A DNA stretch of 39,190 nt, taken from contig CACZAZ010000008.1 of the NCBI GenBank assembly GCA_902779285.1, positions 1-39,190 of the forward strand, in the 5' to 3' direction. Source of the stretch: an uncultured Ruminococcus sp. GTDB lineage: Bacteria; Bacillota; Clostridia; Oscillospirales; CAG-272. Under the pieces are notes generated by a model that was given only the letters and a program-made list of their open reading frames with translations, was not told where the DNA came from and made no database searches. Positions 7,115 through 14,952 of this stretch are shown here, piece after piece. A program made the position numbers and the translations under genes. Positions within the stretch are counted from its first letter, which is position 1. Each line of letters starts with the position of its first letter.

Positions 7115-8968
7115 AGCAGATCGGTCAGGAGCGAAACGCTGTCTTTCTGGAAGCGTTTCATCTCCTCGGCGGTAAACTTGCGGTTGGACAGGACCGCCAG
7201 CATCAGAAGATACGACGCGATCTCCTTCGCCTTCTTGTCGTCGGTCTCCCCTGCCAGTTTGCCGATCAGAGGCGACGAGAGGTTGACGGAAAGGGTCGCC
7301 TCCTTCGGGGATGCGGGCGCGTCGGGCATATACATCCGCATCATATCCTCCATCCGGCGGCTCTCCTCGGACACGGTCAGAACGGCGGGCGCGTCGTCCT
7401 CGCCGAGTTTGCGGCACTTGACGGTGAGTTTGAGTTCCTCGCCTGCGGCGTCCTTAAAGAGTGAGGCGAGTTTCTCGTTCTCCTCCTCTTCCCCGCCGCC
7501 GAGAGCCGACAGGTCGGCGTCCACGCGCAGGAACTTGACCTTTTCGCCGTCCTTCGCCCCCTGTTCGAGCGTCTCGGCGAACCGGACGTCGAGCGGACCC
7601 GACAGGATCGCGACCTCGATCCCTCTCGCACGGTACATTTCGATAAACTGCGCTTGCAGTTCGGGGGTAGTAGACGGTCCCCTCGTTCTTCTCTTTCGCG
7701 CCCTCGAGATACTCCGCGAGCGTGACCTTCTTCCCCGATTCGAGCGACAGCAGGATCGCGGGCTTCATCCGCTCGCAGAACTTCGCGTCGGAGATGCAGG
7801 CGTACTCGACGAAGGTGCGGAGATCGTCCCAGAGTTTCTCGTATTTTTCGCGTTCTTCCTTGAAAATGGAGTTCAGTTTGTCCGCGACCTTCTTCACGAT
7901 ATAGGTCGAGACCTTCGTGACGTAGGCGCTGTTCTGCAGATAACTGCGCGAGACGTTCAAGGGCAGTTCGGGGCAGTCCAGAACTCCGCGGAGCATCAGG
8001 AGATATTCGGGGATGACCTCCTTGATGTTGTCTGCGACGAAGACCTGGTTGTAGTAGAGTTTGATCTTGCCCTCGAGATTCTCGTAGTTTTCCCGCAGTT
8101 TCGGGAAGAACAGGATCCCCTTGAAATTGAGGGGATAGTCGGCGTTCAGGTGCAGATGGAAGAGCGGCTCGCGGTAGTCGGAAAAGACCTTCTGATAGAA
8201 TTCCTTGTATTCCTCTTCGGTGCAGTCGGAGGCGTTCTTCTGCCAGAGCGGATGGATATCGTTCTCCGGCTTCTTCTCTTTTTGCTCCTCGCCCTCTTTT
8301 GGCGGCTCTTCGGCTTTTTCTTCGTCGGTAAGATAGATCTCGACCGGCATAAAACTGCAATACTTCGCGAGCGCCTCGCGCAGTTTCCACTCCGAAAGGT
8401 ATTCCTCCCCCTCGGAATTCACGTGCAGGATGACGGTCGTGCCGCGCGTGCGTTCGATCCCGTCGGTGTAGACGGTGTAATCCCCGTCCTCTCCGCAGAC
8501 CCAGCGGACGGCGGGCGCGTCGGTATAGGATTTGGTGATCACCTCGACCTCGTCCGCGACCATATACGCGGAGTAGAAGCCCAGCCCGAAGTGTCCGATG
8601 ATCCCGTTTCCGCCCTCGCCGCCCTTGCTCTCGTATTTTTCAACGAATTCAAGAGCGCCCGAGAGCGCGACCTTGCAGATATAGCGTTCCAACTCGTCCT
8701 CGCTCATCCCGATCCCGTTGTCCGAGATCGAAATGGTCTTCGCCGTCTTATCGAACGAGACGTCGATCCGGTAGTTCTCGCCCTCCGGCGCCTCGTATTC
8801 CCCGAGCGAAGAAAGCCGCTTCAGTTTGGTAACCGCGTCGACCGCGTTCGAGACCAGTTCGCGCAGAAAGATATCTCTCTCCGAATAGAGCCATTTCTTG
8901 ATGATCGGGAACATGTGCTGCGACTCGAACGAGATACCGCCCTTTCTTGCTCCTTTTTCTGCCGCCAT
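7111..8968 (-). pseudogene. htpG: Molecular chaperone HtpG (Hsp90), with a 1-nt frameshift
   Basis: The first frame (8968 to about 7668) has the GHKL ATPase motifs of Hsp90: ELVSNAVDA, DNGIGM and GHFGLGFYSAYMVADEV. These are followed by the middle domain with RGVLDCPELPLNVSR. At a run of five G on + (7663-7667) the coding frame changes, and the second frame continues from ELQAQFIEMYRARG to LLTDLL at 7111. Total length is 3n+1, so removing one base gives a 618-aa protein, the normal size. The break falls in a homopolymer, which is typical of sequencing error but also of slippage mutation. HtpG is an ATP-driven cytoplasmic folding chaperone. It is the first gene of the operon and has its own promoter. 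Confidence 0.9.
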
Positions 8969-9000
8969 AAAAAATCATCTTCTTTCGTGTTTTGTTCTTG

Positions 9001-9020
9001 CGCGGAGGATCCTCCCCGCG
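9001..9020 (-). promoter_or_regulatory. Palindrome in the htpG 5' leader
   Basis: CGCGGAGGA at 9001-9009 faces TCCTCCCCGCG at 9010-9020, a near-perfect inverted repeat about 12 nt downstream of the -10 element. It is not the CIRCE operator. It could be an operator or an RNA hairpin at the mRNA 5' end. Confidence 0.5.
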
Positions 9021-9031
9021 TTATTGAATAT

Positions 9032-9060
9032 ATTATACTCTATTTTTACACTTTTGGCAA
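9032..9060 (-). promoter_or_regulatory. Sigma-A promoter of the htpG operon
   Basis: Minus strand TTGCCA (9055-9060), 17-bp spacer, TATAAT (9032-9037). It is located 64 nt before the htpG ATG. Confidence 0.85.
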
Positions 9061-9089
9061 TCGCTTCGCGAACTTTTTTACAAAGCGAA

Positions 9090-9111
9090 CGCCCGCCCCG
9101 TGGGGCGGACG
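9090..9111 (-). terminator. Hairpin after the sugar-phosphate isomerase-like gene
   Basis: A GC-rich stem CGCCCGCCCC / GGGGCGGACG lies just downstream of the gene ending at 9130. The following minus-strand bases are only modestly T-rich, so termination is probable rather than certain. Confidence 0.55.
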
Positions 9112-9129
9112 CCTGCCTATTCGGTTGGA

Positions 9130-9945
9130 TCAGTAGCCGAGCGAACGGAGATACTTGCGGGAGAGATCGACCGACTCCATAGAGGTCAGCCCCAGACTCG
9201 GTCTGTCCTGCTCGACGATGAGCCAGGAGCTGCCCGCGGCTTCCGCAGCGTCGATGATGCCCGGGAACTTCTGCATCCCGTGACCGACCGGACGGAACTC
9301 GAACGCCGAGGTCTGCTTCGCCTTCTTCGCGATGCCGATCAGTTCGTACATCTCGTCCTGGGTGGCGCTGTCCTCCTTGTAGAAGTCCTTGAGGTGGACG
9401 ATCGGCGCGCGTCCGGCGTACTTGGTGATATAGGCGACGGGATCTTCTCCCGCGACCTTCACCCAGCAGGTGTCGAGCTCGGTCTGAAGCAGATCCGCGG
9501 GGATCGCGTCGTAGAGAACGTCAAGACCGTACTTGCCGTCGACCTTCACAAACTCGAAATCGTGGTTGTGGTAGAGGAGCTGCATCCCGTTCTTCTTCGC
9601 GGTCTCCGCGATCTTGCGGATCATCTCGATCGTCTCGGGGAAACGGTCGGTGCCGGGTCTGTACTCGCTCGACATATAGGGAACGGCGATGTAGGGGATC
9701 CCGATTTTTTTGTAGAACGCAAAGGTCTCGTCGGGTTTCTCGTACATATCGATCATGGGAACGTGCGCGGAAATGGCGGTGAGCCCGACCTCCGCGAGAT
9801 CCCGGCGGATCTCCTCCGCGGAGAGCCCGTAAGCGCCGGCGAGTTCGACCCCGTCGTACCCCATCTTTTTGATCTCTTTCATCGTGCCGATAAAATCCTT
9901 CTCGGCAACGTCGCGCACCGAATAGACCTGAACGCCGATCTTCAT
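9130..9945 (-). CDS. Sugar phosphate isomerase/epimerase-like TIM-barrel protein
   Basis: A 271-aa protein of the xylose-isomerase-like TIM-barrel family (IolE/IolI/YcjR group). It opens with MKIGVQVYSVRD, typical of this group. Likely metal-ligand segments are LYHNHDFEF, TELDTCW, HLKDF and FEFRPVGHG, spaced as in the family. The substrate cannot be read from sequence, and sugar or inositol derivatives are typical. GGAGG lies 8-9 nt before the ATG. It is a single-gene unit with a perfect promoter at 9987-10015, divergent from spoIVA. Confidence 0.85.
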   Translation of the reverse strand: MKIGVQVYSVRDVAEKDFIGTMKEIKKMGYDGVELAGAYGLSAEEIRRDLAEVGLTAISAHVPMIDMYEKPDETFAFYKKIGIPYIAVPYMSSEYRPGTDRFPETIEMIRKIAETAKKNGMQLLYHNHDFEFVKVDGKYGLDVLYDAIPADLLQTELDTCWVKVAGEDPVAYITKYAGRAPIVHLKDFYKEDSATQDEMYELIGIAKKAKQTSAFEFRPVGHGMQKFPGIIDAAEAAGSSWLIVEQDRPSLGLTSMESVDLSRKYLRSLGY

Positions 9946-9986
9946 TGCAAAATCCTCCGTTTTCGGGTTTCATCCCGTTTTTTTCT

Positions 9987-10015
9987 ATTATACCCTTTTT
10001 CTCCCGTTCTGTCAA
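9987..10015 (-). promoter_or_regulatory. Consensus sigma-A promoter of the isomerase-like gene
   Basis: Minus strand TTGACA (10010-10015), 17-bp spacer, TATAAT (9987-9992): a perfect match to consensus. Confidence 0.93.
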
Positions 10016-10037
10016 GCGATGCAGCAAATTTCCCGCG

Positions 10038-10066
10038 TTCTATCGCGGTTGATCGCCGCATAGAAT
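10038..10066 (+). promoter_or_regulatory. Sigma-E-like sporulation promoter of spoIVA
   Basis: TTCTATC (10038-10044), 14-bp spacer, CATAGAAT (10059-10066) resembles the mother-cell sigma-E pattern (-35 with an ATA-like core, -10 CATACAAT). Known sigma-E control of spoIVA in Bacillus supports the assignment. No sigma-A promoter is visible here. Confidence 0.6.
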
Positions 10067-10116
10067 AGCCGACGGATAACGTCCGGGGAAAAACGCAAGC
10101 CGAAGGGGGATTTGAT

Positions 10117-11604
10117 ATGGAACGGCACTCGATCTATCGGGATATCGCAGAACGAACGGGGGGAAACATCTATATCGGGGTGGTCGGACCCGTCCGAACG
10201 GGAAAATCGACCTTCGTACGCCGCTTCGCGGAGGAGTTGATCCTCCCGAACATTAACGAGGAGCGCGACCGTCTCCGCACGCTCGACAGTCTGCCGCAGG
10301 CGGGCAACGGGAGGACGGTGATGACGACAGAGCCCAAATTCATCCCCGACGAAGCCGTCGGGATCTCACCGGACGGATCGACGCGGCTGAACGTGCGGCT
10401 GGTCGACTGCGTCGGCTTTCCCGTCTCCGACGTGCTCGGGATGGTCGAGGACGGGGCACCGCGCATGGTGTCCACCCCGTGGTCGGAAGACCCGCTCCCC
10501 TTCTCGGAGGCGGCGGAGATCGGCACGCGGAAGGTGATCGCGGAACACTCGACGATCTGTATGCTGGTGACGACCGACGGTACGATCGGGGATATCCCGC
10601 GCGAAAATTACGTCTCAGCCGAGGAAGCGGCGGCGGCGGAACTCGCGGGCAGGAACCGTCCCTTTGCGATCATCCTCAATTCCGCTACGCCGTCGAGCGA
10701 GAGCGCGGTCGCGCTTGCCTACGACCTCGAAAAGAAGTACAACGCCCCGGTGGCGCTGGTCGACTGTACGAAACTCGACCGCGAGGACCTGTCGCACGTT
10801 CTGGGTCTCGTCCTCTCGGAGTTTGCCTCGACCGAGATCCGTTTCCGTCTTCCCTCCTGGATCGCCTCGCTCGAAGCCGACCATCCCATCCGGAGATCGC
10901 TTTTCGACGCGGTCGCGAAGATCAGCGAACAGACCGTGCGGACGGGGGATCTTTCCCGGCTTGACGAGATCGCGGAAAATCTGCCCGCGGATACGCTCGG
11001 CGCCGTCTGGAACGTCGCGGAACAGGACGCCGGGACCGGGCGGGCGCGGGTGGACGTCGCGCTGCCCTCGGAGGTCTGGTTCGACGTGGTGCGCGAGAAA
11101 ACGGGTCTCTCGGTGAAGGACGAGGGCGAACTGCTTACCGAACTTTCGTCTCTTGCGGAGGCGAAGAAGAAATGGGACCGGGTCGAGCCCGCGTTCCGGG
11201 AGGTCGAGACCAAGGGGTACGGGATCGTTCTGCCCGATCCCGCCGAACTGCGGCTTGAAGAACCCAAGATCGTCAAACAGAGCGGCGGGTACGGCGTTCG
11301 GCTCCGCGCCGCGGCGCCCTCGATACATCTGATCTCCGCCGACGTCGAGACCGAGATCAATCCGGTCGTCGGGACCGAAGAACAGTCGGAGGAATTGGTG
11401 AAGTACCTGCTCTCGGGGATGGAGGACGATCCCGGCGCGGTCTGGAACACCAACCTGTTCGGGAAATCGCTCTACGAACTGACGAGCGAGGGGATCCACG
11501 CCAAGCTGACCCGTCTCCCCGACGAGTCGCGCGAACGCTTTGCCGAGACGCTCGAACGCATCATCAACGAGGGGTCGAGCGGACTGATCTGCATCCTCCT
11601 CTGA
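10117..11604 (+). CDS. spoIVA: Stage IV sporulation protein A, spore coat morphogenetic ATPase
   Basis: A 495-aa protein, the expected length for SpoIVA. The Walker A motif GPVRTGKST lies at residues 24-32, and the family N-terminus IYRDIAERTGGNIYIGVVGP is fully conserved. The C-terminus GLICILL matches the conserved end that targets the protein to the forespore surface. SpoIVA hydrolyses ATP to polymerise on the outer forespore membrane and form the basement layer of the spore coat. GAAGGGGGA lies about 5 nt before the ATG. It is a single-gene unit preceded by a sigma-E-like promoter and followed by a terminator. Its presence shows the organism has a sporulation programme. Confidence 0.97.
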   Translation: MERHSIYRDIAERTGGNIYIGVVGPVRTGKSTFVRRFAEELILPNINEERDRLRTLDSLPQAGNGRTVMTTEPKFIPDEAVGISPDGSTRLNVRLVDCVGFPVSDVLGMVEDGAPRMVSTPWSEDPLPFSEAAEIGTRKVIAEHSTICMLVTTDGTIGDIPRENYVSAEEAAAAELAGRNRPFAIILNSATPSSESAVALAYDLEKKYNAPVALVDCTKLDREDLSHVLGLVLSEFASTEIRFRLPSWIASLEADHPIRRSLFDAVAKISEQTVRTGDLSRLDEIAENLPADTLGAVWNVAEQDAGTGRARVDVALPSEVWFDVVREKTGLSVKDEGELLTELSSLAEAKKKWDRVEPAFREVETKGYGIVLPDPAELRLEEPKIVKQSGGYGVRLRAAAPSIHLISADVETEINPVVGTEEQSEELVKYLLSGMEDDPGAVWNTNLFGKSLYELTSEGIHAKLTRLPDESRERFAETLERIINEGSSGLICILL

Positions 11605-11615
11605 TAAAGAGAACG

Positions 11616-11657
11616 ACCGGAGACCGCCCCGTCAAGCGAGCGATCTCCGGTTCTTTT
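11616..11657 (+). terminator. Terminator after spoIVA
   Basis: ACCGGAGA (11616-11623) pairs with TCTCCGGT (11644-11651), followed by TCTTTTA. The loop is 20 nt long. Confidence 0.75.
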
Positions 11658-11701
11658 ACGGCAAAAATCCTCTTCATTTTACAAAAAATCGGCGGCGGGT
11701 C

Positions 11702-11730
11702 TTGACAAAACGGATAAGAAACAGTAAAAT
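11702..11730 (+). promoter_or_regulatory. Sigma-A promoter of the acyl carrier protein gene
   Basis: TTGACA (11702-11707), 17-bp spacer, TAAAAT (11725-11730). Confidence 0.87.
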
Positions 11731-11753
11731 GTAGAGGATAACTCTTTCAGGTG

Positions 11754-11776
11754 CGTTCCGCGGCGTTCGCGGAACG
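11754..11776 (+). promoter_or_regulatory. Perfect hairpin in the acp 5' leader
   Basis: CGTTCCGCG (11754-11762) pairs perfectly with CGCGGAACG (11768-11776) around a 5-nt loop, about 20 nt into the transcript. No T-run follows, so it is not a terminator. It probably stabilises the mRNA 5' end. Confidence 0.6.
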
Positions 11777-11807
11777 ACTGCTTTAACAGAGGAAAGGATC
11801 GAAGAAA

Positions 11808-12032
11808 ATGTTTGAACAGGTCAAGAATCTTCTCGTTGAGAAAATGGGCGTCAAGGCGGAGATCACTCCCGAATCCGAACTGTCGAAAGATCTCGGCATC
11901 AATTCGCTCGAGATCGCCGATCTCTTCCAGATCTTCGAAGACACTTTCGGGATCGTGATCGACGACGAGGAGGTCAACGACTTTGTGACCGTCGGCGATA
12001 TCGTCAACTACCTGGAGAGCAAGAAGGGCTGA
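11808..12032 (+). CDS. acpP: Acyl carrier protein
   Basis: A 74-aa acidic protein with the ACP helix layout. The phosphopantetheine attachment serine is S33 in LGINSLEIADL. The usual Asp before this Ser (DSL) is Asn here, a change seen in some secondary ACPs. It carries acyl chains as thioesters on 4'-phosphopantetheine. It stands alone with its own strong promoter, not in a fab cluster, so it could be the main fatty-acid ACP or a dedicated one. The leader has a perfect hairpin and an AGAGGAAAGGA site about 10 nt before the ATG. A bidirectional terminator follows. Confidence 0.93.
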   Translation: MFEQVKNLLVEKMGVKAEITPESELSKDLGINSLEIADLFQIFEDTFGIVIDDEEVNDFVTVGDIVNYLESKKG

Positions 12033-12060
12033 TCTTCTCCTCTCCCCGGACGGTATAGAC

Positions 12061-12129
12061 AAAAAAGAGGACAACCGACGCCGGCCAAGTGATCTCCGAT
12101 CACCGCCGCGTTCCCGTTGTCCCTTTTTT
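12061..12129. terminator. Bidirectional terminator between acp and the next gene
   Basis: GGACAAC (12069-12075) pairs with GTTGTCC (12116-12122), flanked by A6 on the left and T6 on the right. An inner hairpin GTGATC/GATCAC lies at 12089-12103. It serves acp on + and the convergent small gene on minus. Confidence 0.85.
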
Positions 12130-12142
12130 CGCCTCATAGGGA

Positions 12143-12493
12143 TCAGACGCAGACCACCGTTACCCCGAGCCCCCGCTCCCAGAACGAGGCGTCGGAGGTC
12201 TCCGATCCGAAATTTGCCCTCAGGTAGAGCGAGCCGGGATCGTCGTCGTCCCCGAGTTTCGTTCCCTCGATAAAGAGGCGGATCTCCCCCCGGCGGAGCA
12301 GCGAACGCAGAAAAGTCCTGATCTGCGCGACCCGCTTGTCGCCGTGCGTGATCTTCACGATATGGCGTCCCTCCGCCACAGCCGACGCGAGAGCGAACAG
12401 AACGGTACGCTCGACCGATTTCAGGTTCCGGCATTCGCGGACGTCGACCTGCCGGACGGGTGCGTTATCTGCCACGGTGATCCCCCCTCTCAT
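12143..12493 (-). CDS. Hypothetical protein, possibly Smr-like
   Basis: A 116-aa protein that I do not recognise with confidence. The order VDVREC, a helix rich in Ala (VLFALASAVAEG), IVKITHG, then a basic helix TFLRSLLRRGEI loosely resembles a small Smr-type fold. The diagnostic LDLHG and GKG motifs are absent. GGAGAAG sits 5 nt before the ATG and a very good sigma-A promoter lies just upstream, so the gene is probably real. It is monocistronic and convergent with acp. Confidence 0.68.
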   Translation of the reverse strand: MRGGITVADNAPVRQVDVRECRNLKSVERTVLFALASAVAEGRHIVKITHGDKRVAQIRTFLRSLLRRGEIRLFIEGTKLGDDDDPGSLYLRANFGSETSDASFWERGLGVTVVCV

Positions 12494-12505
12494 ATTTCTT
12501 CTCCT

Positions 12506-12534
12506 ATTGTACCAAACAAACGACGGTTTGTAAA
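12506..12534 (-). promoter_or_regulatory. Sigma-A promoter of the small hypothetical gene
   Basis: Minus strand TTTACA (12529-12534), 17-bp spacer, TACAAT (12506-12511). The leader is short, placing the transcription start a few bases before GGAGAAG. Confidence 0.82.
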
Positions 12535-12540
12535 GACCGA

Positions 12541-12564
12541 AAACGATTATTTGAAAAATCGTTT
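12541..12564 (+). repeat. Inverted repeat before the CDF transporter gene
   Basis: AAACGATT (12541-12548) and AATCGTTT (12557-12564) are perfect 8-bp arms separated by 8 bp, ending immediately upstream of the AAAGGAA ribosome site. Candidate operator or leader hairpin. Confidence 0.6.
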
Positions 12565-12578
12565 GAAAGGAATCCGAA

Positions 12579-13742
12579 ATGACCGATCTTCTTCCCCGGT
12601 TGTTTATCCGGGATTATCGGAACACCGAGAACCCGAAGGTCCGCGCCGCCTACGGCACGCTCTCCGGGATCGTCGGGATCATCCTCAATCTGCTGCTGTT
12701 CGCGGGGAAATTCATCGCCGGGACAGTCTCCGGCTCGATCGCCGTTTCCGCCGACGCGTTCAACAACCTCTCGGACGCGGGATCGAGCATCGTTTCGCTC
12801 GTCAGTTTCCGCATCGCGGCGAAGCCCGCGGACCGGGATCATCCGTTCGGACACGCCAGGATCGAATATATCGCCTCGATGATCGTTTCGTTCCTTATAC
12901 TGATCGTCGGATTCGAGATCGTATCGGATTCGGTCAAAAAGATCCTCTCGCGTGAATCGACCCTGATCTTCAGCGTTCTCGCCGTCGTGATCCTCGGCGT
13001 CTCGGTTTTGACGAAACTCTGGCTCGCGCTCTTCAACTACCGGCTCGGTAAAAAGATCGGCTCCGAAGTGATGCGGGCGACCGCCGTCGACTCGCTCTCG
13101 GATACGCTTTCGACCTTCGCCGTTTTCGTTTCGACCCTGATTTTCCGCTTCTTCGGCGTCGATATCGACGCGTGGGTCGGTCTTGCCGTCGCGCTCCTCA
13201 TCTTCTGGGCGGGCGTCCGGATCCTCCGCGAAACGCAGAACTCCCTGCTCGGAGAAGCGCCGGTGAAGGAAGTGACCGACGCGATCGACCGGATCGTTTC
13301 GGGCTATCCCGCCATCCTCGGCATCCACGATATGATGATCCACAGCTACGGTCCCGGTCACACCTTCGCGTCGTTCCACGCGGAGGTCGACGGCGCCGCC
13401 GACGTGTTCGAGTCCCACGACGTGATCGACGAAGTGGAGCGCCGGATCTGCGAGGAACTCTCGATCGTCTGCACGGTCCACATGGACCCGATCAACACCG
13501 ACGACGCCCTGACGACCTCGCTTCGCGAGGAGACGGCGGAACTGGTGAGGGAGATCGATCCGCGCATCACCGTCCACGATTTCCGCATCGTGACCGGCGT
13601 GACCCACACCAACCTGATCTTCGACGTGGCGGTCCCCTTTGAACTCAAAATGACGGTCTCCGAGATCAAGGAAGCCGTCGCGGAAAAGATCCGCCTGCGG
13701 CACGAGAACTACTACGCCGTCGTCACCGTCGACAGAAACTGA
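12579..13742 (+). CDS. Cation diffusion facilitator transporter, probably Mn(II)-exporter-like
   Basis: A 387-aa CDF protein with about six membrane helices over residues 25-215 and a cytoplasmic ferredoxin-like domain after that, containing HDMMIHSYGPGHTFASFHAEV. CDF proteins export divalent metals by proton antiport across the cytoplasmic membrane. The transport-site positions read N62-xxx-D66 in helix 2 and D171-xxx-D175 in helix 5. An Asn/Asp/Asp/Asp site is described for streptococcal MntE, whereas zinc exporters carry His, so Mn(II) is a reasonable inference. The HPFGHARIEY loop is conserved. AAAGGAA lies about 7 nt before the ATG. An inverted repeat at 12541-12564 may be an operator. 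Confidence 0.9.
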   Translation: MTDLLPRLFIRDYRNTENPKVRAAYGTLSGIVGIILNLLLFAGKFIAGTVSGSIAVSADAFNNLSDAGSSIVSLVSFRIAAKPADRDHPFGHARIEYIASMIVSFLILIVGFEIVSDSVKKILSRESTLIFSVLAVVILGVSVLTKLWLALFNYRLGKKIGSEVMRATAVDSLSDTLSTFAVFVSTLIFRFFGVDIDAWVGLAVALLIFWAGVRILRETQNSLLGEAPVKEVTDAIDRIVSGYPAILGIHDMMIHSYGPGHTFASFHAEVDGAADVFESHDVIDEVERRICEELSIVCTVHMDPINTDDALTTSLREETAELVREIDPRITVHDFRIVTGVTHTNLIFDVAVPFELKMTVSEIKEAVAEKIRLRHENYYAVVTVDRN

Positions 13743-13780
13743 AACGACCCCGCCGGGAAACCCGGCGGGGTCGTTATTTA
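13743..13780. terminator. Strong GC hairpin terminator, shared by convergent genes
   Basis: A 15-nt arm (13743-13757) is perfectly complementary to 13761-13775 with an AAA loop, followed by ATTTA. It separates the CDF gene from the convergent SGNH hydrolase gene. Confidence 0.82.
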
Positions 13781-14752
13781 CCATTTGAGAACTTTTTGAA
13801 GCTGCGGGATCAGGGCGAGGGCGTATTCGGCAAAACCCGCCTCGTTCGGATGTACGCGATCCCAGAAATAGTATTCGTCGAACGGGAAAAGCGAGAAGCC
13901 GTCGATCACGTGCATCCCGCGCGCCGACGCCTCTTCCGCGATCGTTTGACGCACCGATTCAAACGTGCCGGCCTTCCGCTCCTCGGGATCGTGACGCGGG
14001 ATCGGCGTGATAACGAAGATCGGAACGTTCGGGTACAGGGTTTTCACCTTGTCGAGATAAGCGGCGCAGTTCTCGCGCAGTTCCTCGGGGGATTTGCGGT
14101 TGGCGAAGTCGTTGGTCCCGTAGGCGATCAAAACCGTCTCGGGATCGTAGCCGTTATATCCGATCGTCGCGGTCGAAAAATACCCGCCGCCGACGGCGCA
14201 GTTGACGCTGTGCGCGTTATAGAAACGCGTGATCCGCGAGTCAAACGACATCGACTCGCGTTCGGTGTTCCAGCCCTGCGTGATCGAATCGCCGAGGAAC
14301 AGGATGCGGTGATCGTATGCGACCGGCTCGATATAGGTCGCGCCGTCGGCGTCGAGGAAGCCGAGCGCACCGCCGCCGTGGTGAGGAAGCCAGAGCGTGA
14401 CGCGCGTTTCGGCGAAGGGCGCGCCGAGTTGGTCGACGAGCGGGATCCTTACCTCGGTCACGCCTTCTTTTCTCAAATCGGAGCAGTAGAGCGTCCGGTT
14501 GAAGACGCCGTTCAGCCAAACGTCGACCTTATTCCCACCCGAGAGCATAAACGCGATCTCACGGGCGTCGGTTCTGAAGTCGAGCCGGATGCCGCAAAGC
14601 GACCTGCAGCGGTCGCCGAGCGTCTGGCTGCAGGAATACCACCCCGCCTCTTCCTCCTCGGTGAACCGAGAGAACCGCACGCCGCAGTCCTCCTCCCAGA
14701 TACGCACCGCGCCGACGGTGATCTTTTTGATCGTTTCAAAATCCGCTCTCAT
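13778..14752 (-). CDS. SGNH/GDSL-type esterase with N-terminal beta-sandwich-like domain
   Basis: A 324-aa protein. Residues about 1-145 form a Trp/Tyr-rich, beta-type domain like the N-terminal part of two-domain GDSL enzymes. The SGNH catalytic domain follows, with GDSIT at 154-158 (nucleophile S156), the NCAVGGG oxyanion Gly, GTND at 212-215 and DRVHPN with D298 and H301. Such enzymes deacetylate sugars or cleave acyl esters. No signal peptide is visible, so it acts in the cytoplasm. Two ATGs are adjacent, and 14752 gives better spacing to GGGAGGG than 14755. Monocistronic with its own promoter. Confidence 0.88.
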   Translation of the reverse strand: MRADFETIKKITVGAVRIWEEDCGVRFSRFTEEEEAGWYSCSQTLGDRCRSLCGIRLDFRTDAREIAFMLSGGNKVDVWLNGVFNRTLYCSDLRKEGVTEVRIPLVDQLGAPFAETRVTLWLPHHGGGALGFLDADGATYIEPVAYDHRILFLGDSITQGWNTERESMSFDSRITRFYNAHSVNCAVGGGYFSTATIGYNGYDPETVLIAYGTNDFANRKSPEELRENCAAYLDKVKTLYPNVPIFVITPIPRHDPEERKAGTFESVRQTIAEEASARGMHVIDGFSLFPFDEYYFWDRVHPNEAGFAEYALALIPQLQKVLKW

Positions 14753-14781
14753 CATTTCCCTCCCGGATGATTTCTTTCCCT

Positions 14782-14810
14782 ATTATAGCACACAACCCCT
14801 TGCAGCGCAA
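14782..14810 (-). promoter_or_regulatory. Sigma-A promoter of the SGNH hydrolase gene
   Basis: Minus strand TTGCGC (14805-14810), 17-bp spacer, TATAAT (14782-14787). Confidence 0.78.
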
Positions 14811-14892
14811 GCAAGAAAAGCAAAAAAAGAGGGCGTTTTTTACGCAAAAATCACTTTTTTCTTTACGGGCGAGATCGACTTTCCGAAAAGGG

Positions 14893-14921
14893 TGGAAAAA
14901 CGGTTCGGAACGTGTTATAAT
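14893..14921 (+). promoter_or_regulatory. Sigma-A promoter of sdaA
   Basis: TATAAT at 14916-14921 with a weak -35 (TGGAAA at 14893-14898) at 17-bp spacing, 31 nt before the ATG. Confidence 0.65.
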
Positions 14922-14952
14922 AAGAGCGAACGTTCTTCTCTGTGAGGCGATT

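Noticed and set aside
9001..9020. CIRCE operator at htpG
   Set aside because: The palindrome does not match TTAGCACTC-N9-GAGTGCTAA.
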